Origin: Ceratodon purpureus
Lineage: Eukaryota > Streptophyta > Bryopsida > Pseudoditrichales > Ditrichaceae
DNA: 64,000 bases
Assembly: GCA_014871385.1 (NCBI GenBank)
Contig: CM026431.1
Coordinates: 5,927,089 to 5,991,088, forward strand
Direction of reading: 5' to 3'
Part shown: positions 1 through 11,099 of the stretch, in pieces
How the letters are laid out: every line of letters begins with the position of its first letter
How positions within the stretch are numbered: position 1 is the stretch's first letter
Made by a program: the position numbers and the translations under genes
The notes under the pieces: model-generated
What the model was told of the DNA's origin: nothing
The model's input: only the letters and a program-made list of their open reading frames with translations
The model's database searches: none

Positions 1-1008
1 GGGGCCGATAGTTGCTTGGAGCTGAGCATAATGGAAGCCAAAAAAAAAAAAGTCGAGCATCCTCGGCTCTGCCGTGAGAGGCAGAGCCTCCGCTTCAGCC
101 AGCTCCTAGAGGCCCCCGACCAAGTGTCGGGGCCGATAGTTGCTTGGAGCTGAGCATAATGGAAGCCAAAAAAAAAAAAGTCGAGCATCCTCGGCTCTGC
201 CGTGAGAGGCAGAGCCTCCGCTTCAGCCAGCTCCTAGAGGCCCCCGACCAAGTGTCGGGGCCGATAGTTGCTTGGAGCTGAGCATAATGGAAGCCAAAAA
301 AAAAAAAGTCGAGCATCCTCGGCTCTGCCTCTCACGGCAGAGCCTCCGCCTCAGCCAGCTCCTAGAGGCCCCCGACCAAGTGTCGGGGCCGATAGTTGCT
401 TGGAGCTGAGCATAATGGAAGCCAAAAAAAAAAAAGTCGAGCATCCTCGGCTCTGCCGTGAGAGGCAGAGCCTCCGCTTCAGCCAGCTCCTAGAGGCCCC
501 CGACCAAGTGTCGGGGCCGATAGTTGCTTGGAGCTGAGCATAATGGAAGCCAAAAAAAAAAAAGTCGAGCATCCTCGGCTCTGCCTCTCACGGCAGAGCC
601 TCCGCTTCAGCCAGCTCCTAGAGGCCCCCGACCAAGTGTCGGGGCCGATAGTTGCTTGGAGCTGAGCATAATGGAAGCCAAAAAAAAAAAAGTCGAGCAT
701 CCTCGGCTCTGCCGTGAGAGGCAGAGCCTCCGCTTCAGCCAGCTCCTAGAGGCCCCCGACCAAGTGTCGGGGCCGATAGTTGCTTGGAGCTGAGCATAAT
801 GGAAGCCAGAAAAAAAAAAGTCGAGCATCCTCGGCTCTGCCTCTCACGGCAGAGCCTCCGCTTCAGCCAGCTCCAAGAGGCCCCCGACCAAGTGTCGGGG
901 CCGATAGTTGCTTGGAGCTGAGCATAATGGAAGCCAAAAAAAAAAAAAGTCGAGCATCCTCGGCTCTGCCTCTCACGGCAGAGCCTCCGCTTCAGCCAGC
1001 TCCTACCC
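1..1008. repeat. 128-bp tandem (satellite-like) array with invertible palindromic core
   Basis: Eight head-to-tail copies start at 1, 129, 257, 385, 513, 641, 769 and 897. The array probably continues upstream of the window and breaks off near 1008. Each unit has an A12-13 run, a 24-bp perfect palindrome (9-bp arms GGCTCTGCC/GGCAGAGCC around a 6-base loop) and a second imperfect hairpin (CCCCGAC/GTCGGGG, nested in CAGCTCC/GGAGCTG). Apart from the loop the units are almost identical. The loop reads GTGAGA in copies 1, 2, 4 and 6, and its reverse complement TCTCAC in copies 3, 5, 7 and 8. Open frames that run through the array in both directions are by-products of a period whose repeat happens to lack stops; I do not call them genes. 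Confidence 0.95.
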
Positions 1009-1155
1009 ACAAACTCATACAAAGAAAACCCAATAACCCACCAACTTCTCCGAAATTCAGAAACCGGAAAGGTTACAAGCAGACCCCAGCCTCCGCGCAA
1101 GCCATGACAAGCCGATTCGAATGCAGAAACCCTAATCCCCCAAATCAATCATATT

Positions 1156-2448
1156 TCAACGTCGTCGTTTACGAGGACTCACTGCATTCTCGGCTTCATT
1201 CTCCTCGCCTTGGCCATCGTCGTCCTCATCCTCCTCGCCTTGGCCGTCCTCGTCCTCATCCTCCTCGCCTTGGCCGTCCTCGTTCTCCTCCTCCTCGCCT
1301 TGGCCGTCCTCGTTCTCCTCCTCCTCGCCCTGGCTGTCCTTCTCTTGGTCGTCGTCCTCTTCTCCAACTCGCACCTCTGAATCGTCCCCGACCGCCTCGT
1401 TCAGCCTGGCTGGCTCCTCCTCCATCTCGACCGCCATCACCCTGGCAGCGCCTCGACTCTCTCTGTCCCTCCCCCGCCCACGCCCTCCTCGGGCCGAATC
1501 TCCACGCCGTCCCCTCACACCCTCCCTCACCGAACCCTCGACTTTAGAGTTCCTCCTTCGCCCTGCTACGCGCCCAGCACCATGACCTTTACGCCCATTC
1601 CCTTCTTGCCTACTATTTAAAGGACCTCCGTGGGCCGCAAGAGCTCGATCCACGGCCTCCCCTTCTTCCATAATTGCTCTCCTAGCTCTCGCAGCTCCTC
1701 CTCGCCACTCTCCCGTTCCTTCTTCTGCTCCTCCTCCAGTCAATAGTTCTCTCAATCCTCCACTTTGTTTAGCAAACCTAGAACCCCCTCCCTCGGTCCA
1801 CTTCCTCAAAAGAATAAAGTTAGCTTAACTACAAAGAGAAATTCTAAATCTTACTGTATGAGAAGTACGATAAAAAAATGTCTACGAATTCGCAAGTCAT
1901 AAAGCACTGTAAATGTCATCTGCAACAACTATAAGTACGCTACTCAAAGAATAACTAGTGAATCAAAGCAATCACCTCAAAAATTGAACAATAAACATTC
2001 CAGAATGAAACGAAGATCAGTAACTTACTTCAGGAGAGAGTTGATCCTCTGTGGATCCTAGAGCTCTCTCTTCTGGAAGTGACTCGTTCAAGCCAAACGA
2101 AGGCTGCGAAGACAGTGGTGTTTCTAAACAATTAAACCCTAAATCTCCCGGCATCTCATTAATTTTATCGTCCATATTTACTAAACCATGGTCCGCATCC
2201 GTGACATCTAAAAACTCATCTCTTATATCAACTATAGACTCGAGCGGCAACCCAGCTCCTCGACCCTTCAGAGGTGCACTCAAGAGGTTACCTTTCGCCT
2301 TTCTACGTGATTCTCTCCTCTTCCTCGCTCTCCTATTCGTAAAATCTGTACCACCTGGTTTTCTTCTAGGTTTAGGAGTGGCATAAGTGGAGGGAGCCGA
2401 CCCCCCACTTTCCTTCATGTGTCTAACTAACGAGAGAACTCTCCTCAC
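1156..2448 (-). CDS. hypothetical two-exon protein, basic N-terminus and acidic repeat C-terminus
   Basis: I do not recognise this family. Proposed exon 1 is 2448-2029 and starts at ATG 2448 (or ATG 2418). It ends at a good donor (GAA|GTAAGT). The proposed 228-bp intron ends at an AAG just before 1800, and exon 2 is 1800-1156. Both exons are phase 0, giving about 354 aa. Exon 1 encodes a strongly basic stretch (RRARKRRESRRKAKG) and a neutral/acidic tail. Exon 2 is Gly/Arg-rich and then has about five 10-residue acidic repeats of the type EEENEDGQGE. It ends in PRKRRR, which looks like a nuclear localisation signal. A TATA-like site lies about 35-65 bp upstream. The repeats come from a 30-bp minisatellite, and low-complexity composition makes any ORF here suspect. 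If the acceptor is instead GAG three bases further upstream, the protein stops after a few codons. Exon 1 alone is more convincing than exon 2. Confidence 0.35.
1196..1345. repeat. 30-bp minisatellite, about five copies
   Basis: The unit is CTCCTCGCCTTGGCCGTCCT followed by CGTCCTCATC or a variant. On the minus strand it is open and encodes a 10-residue acidic repeat (EEENEDGQGE/EEDEDEDGQGE). On the plus strand it encodes Pro/Arg/Leu repeats. The unit length is a multiple of three, so copy-number change would keep the minus-strand frame. Confidence 0.85.
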
Positions 2449-2480
2449 TATATAGCCCTCCTCCTAACTCCCCTTCTTCT

Positions 2481-2490
2481 TATATATCCC
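2481..2490 (-). promoter_or_regulatory. candidate TATA box for the minus-strand hypothetical gene
   Basis: On the minus strand this reads GGGATATATA, 33 bp upstream of ATG 2448 and 63 bp upstream of ATG 2418. That spacing favours ATG 2418, because a start at 2448 would leave almost no leader. Confidence 0.35.
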
Positions 2491-3020
2491 TGACCTTCAA
2501 CCCCTCTGCCTCCGCCCTAAATACTTAGTTTATTATTAACCTACTTATGTTAATGAAAACTATAAATAAATGCATTTTGAATTAAAGGTGATGAGATCAA
2601 TCTAAATTGGAAGAGAATAAACGAAGCCCACAAAATAATAAAAGTTTTAAATTAAGCACTGGAATACATGTATTATATATGGACACAACTGACGGCTCAG
2701 TCTAATCTCACCAACCTCCACATCGAATAGAATCCGTTCCACGATTCATATATTAAATGGGTAGTTCTAAAATTCCCTACCCTGTAAACTCTGACCTGCA
2801 TTAAGCAACATTTTAATTAGTTATCGCCGTCTCACTATAATCATACATTCGCTACGTAACAGAATGAATCATTACGTAGTCGTCTAAATGGACATTCCAA
2901 CTTCAATAAAATGATCAACAGCGATGCATCATTCCTCTCACTTTGCTCTCGCGATACCGCTTTGCTAGTACACTCACTCTCCTCCCTTCTACCACTAGTA
3001 TCACTGAGTTGCCTGCGATT

Positions 3021-6000
3021 ATGGGGATGGTCTGTCTGTACGCCCAAGGCATGGGCATCCCTCTTAGGTTTCGCGTAGATGACGATGGTCTAGCTACGGT
3101 GTCCTCTCTTCGCCTCAGTCTCAGATTCCATTTTCGTGAGGATTCCATCAGTATAGAGGAGGAGATCTTTGATGACGTTACTGCCGAGGTTACCCACACC
3201 CTCGGGCAACCTTCAGTGAGAGATGAGAACAACATGTTGCAGTGGAGACTCCTCCCTGGATCCTATAGAGTCTATGGTCTAACTGATTCTCTGATGGCTG
3301 CATCCACTGAGATCCTCACCCCCCGTCGCTCTTCTACTTGCACAATTCAGACTCCCTTACCTCGTGATGTCAAGGTCAAAGTCGAGCCTGGAACGGAGAC
3401 TTCAGATGTAGAGAAGCCTCCTCCGACCGTCATATCTCTCTCTTCTGATGACGAAGTCAGTCCCGTCAAGTTCGTGCCTAAGGTCCACGCTGATGCTCCT
3501 CCTTCGAATGTGTCTCCTCCATTGTCCCAGGTCATAGTTAGCATTGTTCCGCTCCTTAAAGAAATTGCTAAGACGCGTGGGTCCAAAAACGTTTTGAAGA
3601 AGATAGACTATTCCACTATTAGACACGAGAGAGTTGAGTACTTGCCTGCGAAGTTTGATGGTCCGGTTCTTTTTGAGTTGCCCCCAGCTGCTGCAGGTTC
3701 CTCTAAGCTCGCCGCCAAGTCAATGCAGGGAATGGACAAACGATACGACGGACACTTGTGGACCAAGACCATCACAACAAACATCAAAAACGACTTCGGA
3801 CTCTCTTTTCGAAGTTCCAACTGCGTCGGATGGCTGCGTTGCACGAACGAGGAGTGTGACTTCCTGAAGCGTGTTCCCAAGATCTTCGAGGTTAACGAGA
3901 CTGAGTTCGAAGGCTGTACCCTGCAAGCTTTTGTCATGGACCAGCCTCCTCCATCTGAGTCCACGCTAGTGTGCAAGGTATGTAAAGAACCTCCATCATG
4001 TGTAGCTACATGCGAGGCTAAGATTTATTACGTTGTGGCCAAACCGAATCAGACTAGAGCGTGTATTCACATAGGAACACATGATCATCCAGTGAAAGTA
4101 GGAGACTACAGAGACTCTAAAGCAGAGATTAGTAGCTTAATAGAAGAGCAGGTAGAGATGAACAACAAAGCAACGAAGAGCGCCGTTGTCTTGGAGGCGA
4201 GCAAACTCCTCATCGGGAGCTACCTTCTACAGCCCGAGGATGCACCACCGAGGAAACTGACGATGGAAGAGCTCGTTCCTGTTCTGGATCGATGCAAAGA
4301 CATGGCGTCGCCCAACATCCGCAACAAAGTCGCCACCTTCAAAAAATTCGTAAGGTACGGAATCATGGACGGTATCACCAAGCTCCGTGGTAACAGTCTC
4401 TGGGCGTATGTCCAGGAGAATAGGTTTCCTGGTCAGGGATCGATGCGTGACAAAGTCTTTGTCTTCAAGATGTCGGAGGTCGGGCCGGGCAGTGGTGTCG
4501 ACTTGGTCAGCCGTATGCAAGCTGGTGGCGATTTGGAGAACGCATGGATCATGTTCGACCATGTCAAACGCGTCAAAGATTGGTCGACGATGGCGTGCCA
4601 TGTGTACGACGCCACCTACTGCCGCGTGATGACAATCGCCACTTGCGACATGCAGTCCGAGGACACGGACGCCCAGCTCGTCTTCTGGAAAAACCTGAAC
4701 CTGGTCATGGAGATCAATGGCGTTGCAGCGCCGAACTTCAAGGGGTTCATGGCGGATAACGCACAGGCCAATTGGAATGCAGTGCGGATCCTTTACGGCA
4801 ATGGCAACAAAGAGGACCCAATGGAGGACCGGGAGAGGTCGTGCTTGTTCCACTGGACTCAGAACATGGTGGCGTATACGCAGAAGCACTTCCCCGAAGA
4901 ACTCTGGGAACAGCACAAGAAGATGTGCACTCAGTACAAGAATGCGACCAGCATGGCAGAGGCGGAAACTCTGTACCACGCGTTGCGAGCATGGTGGGCA
5001 TCCACCGGGGTCGTTGGCGAGAGCGGGCTCATCAAACTCGATCAGTGGCTGTCATTCTGGCACCACCGCTTCCGCCAGTGGGGGGGATTCATGACCGAGG
5101 TATTCTCTCTGCACTCTGTTTTGATATTTTTGATACTGGTTTCCTAGCCCTAACCTACAAAAGTCTAATCCGTGAATCTAACGGCACCTACTTTCAAATC
5201 TGCAGAAATTCACAAAAGAAGAACTCACAGAGATGCCCACCTGTAACCTCGCCGAAACAGTTCACAACAAGTGGCTCCAAGCTTCAGGAAACAACGGGAA
5301 CGACCTGTACGTTGCTACCGTGGACGATTTCGTTCGGGCTTTTCTACAGGTTGTCAACTATTACCAGTTCCTCAAAGGTGACGTCGGCGGAACAGGACCA
5401 TCCAAGAAGGAACTCAGGCTCCGGATGGCTGAACGCAACGCGAAGAAATGGGGAAATCCTACACTGCTCGACAAGCCCATGCTCGATATGCCAGGCGCGG
5501 ATGAGTTCTGCACCCGTCAGCCTATCATGCCTGGGGCGGAAGTCTTTGGTTCACAGAAGCGAAAAGCCGACGTCCTTATCGGAGCTGACGAGGAGTCTCA
5601 TCGCCCGGATAAGACAAACTTTTCACGCCCAAGAGGCCCAAGACGTGCCGTCAGGGCTCGCCCTATGCAGATGCCCGTCATTGTGGAAGACGACTCCGAA
5701 CACGACACCGAGGTACAATGTACCCAACCTCCTGCCCAGGAAGTTGATTCCCCTTTACCTTCACCAGTGAACAAGGGCGGAATTCGCCATGTCAACGCGG
5801 TTGAAGAAACCAAGGTGGACGTGAAGGAGTGGCACATTTCGAGACTTCACAAACTTTCTGCAAAGTGCTGCTGGGCCCAAAGAGCTGAAACGAAGAAGAA
5901 GTGCACTGAGAGAATCGTCAGGGGGCCATACTGCACAGCTGCACCGACCTACACTGGGCTCTGGACTAACTATCGCAGGAACCTAGTCGAGAAGATTGAG

Positions 6001-6699
6001 TTCTTCTTCTGCTCCGACGATATTGAGCGCTGCGTGAAAGGCTCTAAGCGCAAGTGGGTAGCACACTACTCAAAGGACCAGGAATTCCCCTCCATTCCAG
6101 AGGTGTGGCCAGTGAAACTTGGTACTAACCTAAAACTCACTGAGATTCTTGCCCTTGAAGCAGCGGGCTTTCAACTTCCGCCGAAGAAACCGGTCTCCCC
6201 AAGACGCCTCTTCTCCTCTGCCCCGCCCCCTGCAAATCTCAGCTCGGTGCCAGTCCCTGCAGACGCTGACCGCTACCCAGGCAAGAGAGACGGCAAGATG
6301 GTGAAGCGCACTGCCACTCGTCCCAATCAAGCGCAGCGACTCTCCATGGGCTCCTCCGAGTCTCTTAAAGCGCGCCTCCGTTCCGTCACCATGATACCTG
6401 AGCCGGGCCACGGTTGCATCATTGGGCTGGATTCGGGCGTCGCTCCACACATCACGCGGTACCAGATTACCATCAGTTCTTACCCTGGTTGCACTTGCCC
6501 AGCATTCAAGAAGACGATGACTATGTTCCGTGGCAAGACTCTGTTCACGTATTGTAAACACCTATACTACATACTCTTGAAGGTCTGCAACCGTGATCCC
6601 GAAGCCGAGCTTTTCATCCATGCGCCTACCTTCAGCTTCAACGAGGTCAAGCTACTCTTAGAGAGTGGAATCTTGCGTCACCCCTTGGCGAAGAAGTAG
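3021..6699 (+). CDS. Mutator-like element (MULE) transposase, two exons
   Basis: Transposase of the Mutator superfamily, a cut-and-paste DDE enzyme expected to act in the nucleus. I start at the first in-frame ATG, 3021; the open frame extends upstream without one. Exon 1 is 3021-5099 and exon 2 is 5206-6699. The 106-bp intron (CGAG|GTATTC ... TGCAG|AAATTC) keeps the frame, giving about 1,190 aa. Seen: a zinc-finger-like region (C-x5-C then H-x-H, about residues 270-390); DDE residues D530 (YDATY), D579 (MADNA) and, just after the intron, E710 (NLAETVHN); the C608-x2-H611 motif typical of MULEs between the second D and the E; and a C-terminal SWIM finger C1122-x-C1124-x18-C1143-x-H1145. The full domain order (finger, DDE, SWIM) fits an autonomous or recently active MULE, although domestication cannot be excluded. 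I could not find terminal inverted repeats or a 9-bp target duplication by eye. Confidence 0.88.
5100..5205 (+). other. intron of the MULE transposase gene
   Basis: It is GT-AG, 106 bp and phase 0. The exon-exon join restores the transposase frame directly upstream of the third catalytic residue (E710), which supports splicing over two separate genes. Unspliced, the frame stops at 5145. Confidence 0.8.
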
Positions 6700-6953
6700 G
6701 TAGCCCTCCTACTTTAGAACTGCCATTTCCACAATGGCCATTTGTCACGTAGTGAATGATTTTAGTAATATACCATGTACTAAGTCAGCTATTCAGAAGC
6801 TATATTGACTTTTTCATTATATTAAACGCTTTGTCGTTCACATTGATTGCACTCTATTTGTAAGCATTCAATCTTGAAGAAGTGCACTATATACTTCGTA
6901 TCCCCTGACATGTTTCTTTTATTACAGCAAACATATACTTGTTATTAGATGTC

Positions 6954-7406
6954 TCAATCTTCGAACCTAACACGTTTAGGGTTGCCCACTACACTATCAG
7001 CAGGACTGCAAGCCGCTGACTGTACTACAGGACAAACTACATTCGCATTCACTCTCGTTCCCACAACTCCAGCGTGTCCTTGGTATGAACGTTTCAGCAA
7101 TGGCCCACCTCCCCGCCTCCGATTAACTGATTCCCTGGAATAGGTTCCCCTTGGGATCTTTCCAACCTTCAAGTATGCATGTGGTTGCAAAGGCACATCT
7201 GCGTCCTTCTCTAGCACTATGATTTCATCCGAATTTTCTGAACGTGGAGGGTCAGCTCTTACATCCGGTTGCACGTCAACATCCGTTGTCGAAGGACGCC
7301 CTTGGCTGCTGGCCATCACGTCTTCTTCGTCCTCCACCTCAACATATGGTTGAAATGGACAAACATCGTCAGCAAGTGAAACAACAATATCTCTGACGTC
7401 TTCCAT
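6954..7406 (-). CDS. hypothetical 150-aa protein
   Basis: This is an ATG-initiated frame (ATG 7406) convergent with the MULE gene, whose stop lies about 255 bp away. The product has an acidic first third (repeated D/E around VEVEDEEDV), a central EIIVLEKD segment, and a basic Arg/Gly patch (NRRRGGGPLLKR) followed by a hydrophobic-polar tail. I recognise no domain, signal peptide or membrane segment. The acidic-then-basic layout resembles the other minus-strand hypothetical protein at 1.1-2.4 kb. Both flank the MULE and may belong to the same element, which is only a positional inference. It could also be a chance ORF or a terminal exon. Confidence 0.4.
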   Translation of the reverse strand: MEDVRDIVVSLADDVCPFQPYVEVEDEEDVMASSQGRPSTTDVDVQPDVRADPPRSENSDEIIVLEKDADVPLQPHAYLKVGKIPRGTYSRESVNRRRGGGPLLKRSYQGHAGVVGTRVNANVVCPVVQSAACSPADSVVGNPKRVRFED

Positions 7407-7409
7407 AGC

Positions 7410-9180
7410 TGCTGTCCCGCACTACGGAAAAGAGCTTCACATAACACCAACACAAAAGAGGCAGAGACATTCCCTACTCTTATCTTAAATATGCTGAAGA
7501 AGATGCTTGGCGCCCTTGAAAATCGGCTATTCATTCATTTAAAAGTTGTCATCCTCCTAAACCGAATGGTAAAAGATGAAGGTTTAGCAGAGGTCATTTA
7601 GCATTTAAATTGTTTTTTAAAAAATTAAAGAAGGAAAAAAAAAAAAAAAAAAAAAACATTTATATAAATTGAAATTAAAAAGATTAAAGAAAAAAATAGC
7701 AATATTTAAAATGAAGGTTGAAAATAATATGAAGGAGATTAACAAATTGAATGTGAAAATAAAATGATTGTGAAAATAAAATGAAGGAGAGAATGAAATG
7801 AAAGGACGCTTTTGACTCCTCTAACAAGATAGATAGAATAAAGAAAATTTTATTGAAAATACAAGACAAATTTCAAGAAAATTAAAAAAAAAATAAAAAA
7901 TGAGAAAGGCATGTAGACTATGGTGGATGAATTCTAGCAATGTTAATAAAATGTTACGAAATTAAATGTTACTTGATCCCTGTTGGGAGGTTCAATACCA
8001 ATACATTTTAAGTAGTAATTTGCATATAAATTTAAGGAGATAACGGGAATTACTGTATGCCTGAACTAGTTAGAAGGAGCTGGAGCATAGTAATTGGTGC
8101 ACGTTAAAAAATTAATCACCAAGAAAAGAGAATATGAACTACAAATTCAATGAAAATACTGTAATTAGTCCACGGTTATAGGGTCAATTAAATTACTAAA
8201 ATTAGTAAATTTCCAAAAATAAATTAAGAATATCCGAATCTTCTAATTTTATAATTTATTTTTAGTAAAAAAAGTGCTATTTTTAGGTTCTGTCCCCCAT
8301 TCTGTGCTCTCCGCTCTCCAAATCTGCGCTCACCGCTCTCCGCTCTGCGCTCTGCGCTCACGTACAAGCTACCCTCTAGGTAGATCCTCAAGAGATTTAT
8401 GTCACATACTAGAAGATGCAATAATAGATACTCCCAGATAAATAAACCTGGAGCTCGAAGAACCTATATGGAGTTTCCCTTATAGGTTGCCCTACCGTCA
8501 TCCACATGGTACCGCGCATGGATTATAACTCTAACATTCTCAAAAAACCACCATTAACTTTTTTTATATATATAATTTTCATTTGAATACCTTAAATAGT
8601 GGCAACCACTACTGATTTATTGCAAGATATAAATCATCCTCACGTTTTCATACTTGATAAATGAGACTCATAGTAGTCTATCCAACAACAGTCATTATGA
8701 AATCATTATTTTTAAAAAGAAAATGGTGCAAGTCATTTTTCTTTGAAATTACTTTCACACGAACTGTTAAGTCATTCATTTTACCCTTATATTATCTTCT
8801 TAAAATTTCCCGTCATAAATAAGAGTACCATGTTATCAGAAAATGACCCGTTAAAAATTAAAATCAATGATAACAAAGGTTAGGTGATATAAAGATACCT
8901 TAATTACAATATAGCATTTTTATACAACGTTACTTCGACGCTTTTTAAAGAAAATACTTACATGTGTGACTTAATTACATAAACCATTCACATCATAATT
9001 GAGATTGAATTCAATTTTTACTTTGTCATGCACCGTATTTAAAATACCAACACACTAAATCCCTAGAAAATTACTTGAAAGAGTCACGATTAAAAATTCA
9101 CGTTTTGAAGAGTCACGTTTTGAAGAGTCACTCATTTTCAGAAACGTGAAAGGTCACAGGAATGAATATAAAAAAGTAAT
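7410..9180. other. AT-rich gene-free stretch
   Basis: It contains A-runs near 7637-7658 and a short degenerate 7-bp repeat (CGCTCTG/CGCTCTC) at about 8304-8362. No gene or recognisable element is visible. Confidence 0.6.
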
Positions 9181-9184
9181 GAAT

Positions 9185-9300
9185 ATAAAAAAAAAAAAAA
9201 AAAAAAAAAAACATTTGAATGGTGTGTAAATGCAAAATGGGGGCAAATTTTGGTGATGCTTGTCATTTACTTCAAGACACTATAAATTAAATTGACCAAT
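9185..9300. repeat. single dispersed copy of the 124-bp A-tailed repeat
   Basis: It begins with an A-run and CATTTGAATGGTGTG and closely matches the array unit at 10.28-10.80 kb. A short duplication (TTACCAATACTTTTCATCAG) follows it at about 9293-9345. Confidence 0.8.
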
Positions 9301-10282
9301 ACTTTTCATCAGAATAAAAAATTACCAATACTTTTCATCAGAATAAAAAAAAATGAGTTCCCTATCCTGTTTAGTTTTCATTGGAACTCACATTGGGTTG
9401 GCAACCTCAACCCCATTCACAGTACACATTAAGGGACATGGTTCTCCAACTCCATGTGAGTTATTGGAGCCATCATGGTGAATTCTTCTTAAGGTAAGAA
9501 AGAGCAGGTTTACCAAACCTTATGGGGTTAACAATATGGAGACTGAACCGCACTATCTATCTTTAAAGTAACTTCCTATAAAAAGTTATTCACTTCCTCA
9601 CTACCCGTATCAGGTTAATACAAATAAAATACAAAAAGGGTCAGTAATATTTAATTCGCAATTCTTACAAATATTGATATTACCAATCAGTGATTCTGAT
9701 ATAACTAAAATTATTATTACATAATGAAAAGTATATTTTTAAATTGCAGTATCTATGTACATGCTTGTATATGAATTCTGAATTACCAAAATCTTCAAAA
9801 TTGCATGGAATATATTTGGAATAGAATTCTAATTCATAATTAAACTAACAAGTTGTAGAAGAATAATATGATGATAACATTTGCGTAAATATGTTCCCAA
9901 TTATAGTATAGTAAATAAATTTTCATTGCTAATAGTGTATTTATATTTGATGCATTCGTAATATAATTACAAAACTATTTCGAATATATTTGTATATCAT
10001 TTTTAGATTTGAGTATACTTGAATATAGATTATTATTCTCGTTTCATAATCAATAACTAAAAATAAATTTGGAAAAGAATATATTAGTACCTTAGTATAC
10101 TATACTATATTATTATATTATAATTAAATTATGTTCCTAACATGTACTTTAGGAATATGATGATTATATTTACGTAAATATGTTTCCAATTTGCGTATAT
10201 GAAATTCATTATCATTGCAAGTGGTGTATTTGAATTTGATGCTTCGGCAAATAACTACAAATTATTATTACAAAATTGGAAG
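9300..10282. other. AT-rich gene-free stretch
   Basis: No ORF, RNA gene or clear repeat is seen. Weak internal similarity (ATATGATGATAACATTTGCGTA near 9868 and a related block near 10155) suggests an old local duplication. Confidence 0.5.
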
Positions 10283-10800
10283 AAGCATTATTGAATTGAT
10301 GCAAAATGGGGGCAAATTTTGGTGATGCTTGTCATTTACTTCAAGACACCATAAATTAAATTGACCCTTACGAGATTTATGTGACTTCAAAAAAAAAAAA
10401 AAAAAAACATTTGAATGGTGTGTAAATGCAAAATGGGGGCAAATTTTGGCGATGCTTGTCATTTACTTCAAGACACCATAAATTAAATTGACCCTTACGA
10501 GATTTATGTGACTTCAAAAAAAAAAAAAAAACATTTGAATGGTGTGTAAATGCAAAATGGGGGCAAATTTTGGTGATGCTTGTCATTTACTTCAAGACAC
10601 CATAAATTAAATTGACCCTTACGAGATTTATGTGACTTCAAAAAAAAAAAAAAAAACATTTGAATGGTGTGTAAATGCAAAATGGGGGCAAATTTTGGTG
10701 ATGCTTGTCATTTACTTCAAGACACCATAAATTAAATTGACCCTTACGAGACTTATGTGATTACAGAAAAAAAATAAAAAAATATGTGAATGGTGTGTAA
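10283..10800. repeat. 124-125-bp tandem array with A-runs
   Basis: The array has about four copies. The unit runs CATTTGAATGGTGTGTAAAT, GCAAAATGGGGGCAAATTTT, then a CTTCAAGACACCATAAATTA block, and ends in an A14-18 run. CAT landmarks lie at 10408, 10532 and 10657, and a decayed copy ends near 10800. Each unit ends in an A-run, so the array may have grown from a retroposed, A-tailed monomer such as the one at 9.2 kb. Short frames across it are repeat artefacts. Confidence 0.9.
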
Positions 10801-10852
10801 ATTAGATAGTCCCTCCAAAGTTTTATGTGACCTCAAAAATTCTAAAATAGAG

Positions 10853-10932
10853 AAACCCTAAACCCTAAACCGTAACCCTTAAACCCTGATCCCTGAAACC
10901 CTGAACCCTGAAACCCTGAACCCTGAACCCTC
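10853..10932 (+). repeat. interstitial telomeric repeat tract (CCCTAAA, degenerating to CCCTGAA)
   Basis: Two to three perfect plant-type AAACCCT units are followed by CCCTGAA and CCCTGATC variants. The tract lies between the 124-bp array and the TATA box at 11071. Plant promoters often carry such telo-box (AAACCCTA) motifs. It may therefore be a promoter element of the downstream gene or a healed-break scar, and the sequence does not decide between them. Confidence 0.85.
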
Positions 10933-11070
10933 AAGCTTGAACTCAGAAATGGCCTATTACGCCAGCACTCCCATGAAAAGTGTGGGAACAGAAACGTGGC
11001 TTAAAGGTCGTGGTACGTGACTCTAATAAATCATGCCCTGGTGTGGCTATCTACGTAACAGATCTAGACA

Positions 11071-11078
11071 TATAAATA
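11071..11078 (+). promoter_or_regulatory. TATA box of the DUF7869-type transcription unit
   Basis: A canonical TATAAATA about 140 bp downstream of the telomeric tract. Transcription would start near 11.10 kb. That gives a 1.1-kb leader, possibly spliced (donor-like GCAG|GTATGA at 11588, acceptor-like TTGTTGTAG near 11859), before the main ATG at 12274. Confidence 0.5.
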
Positions 11079-11099
11079 CATCTTGGTCCTTCGTAGAGA

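Noticed and set aside
1..1008. 128-bp repeats as a CRISPR array
   Set aside because: The unit is long and contiguous without unique spacers, and the genome is a plant's.
780..1547. 255-codon plus-strand ORF (and the 137-codon minus ORF at 735-1148)
   Set aside because: Both run through the tandem array and minisatellite; they are open only because of repeat structure.
4227..4979. 250-codon minus-strand ORF within the MULE gene
   Set aside because: It is antisense to conserved transposase motifs; a shadow of GC-rich coding sequence.
10268..10586. Minus-strand ORFs in the 124-bp array
   Set aside because: Repeat artefacts containing Phe runs from the A-tracts.
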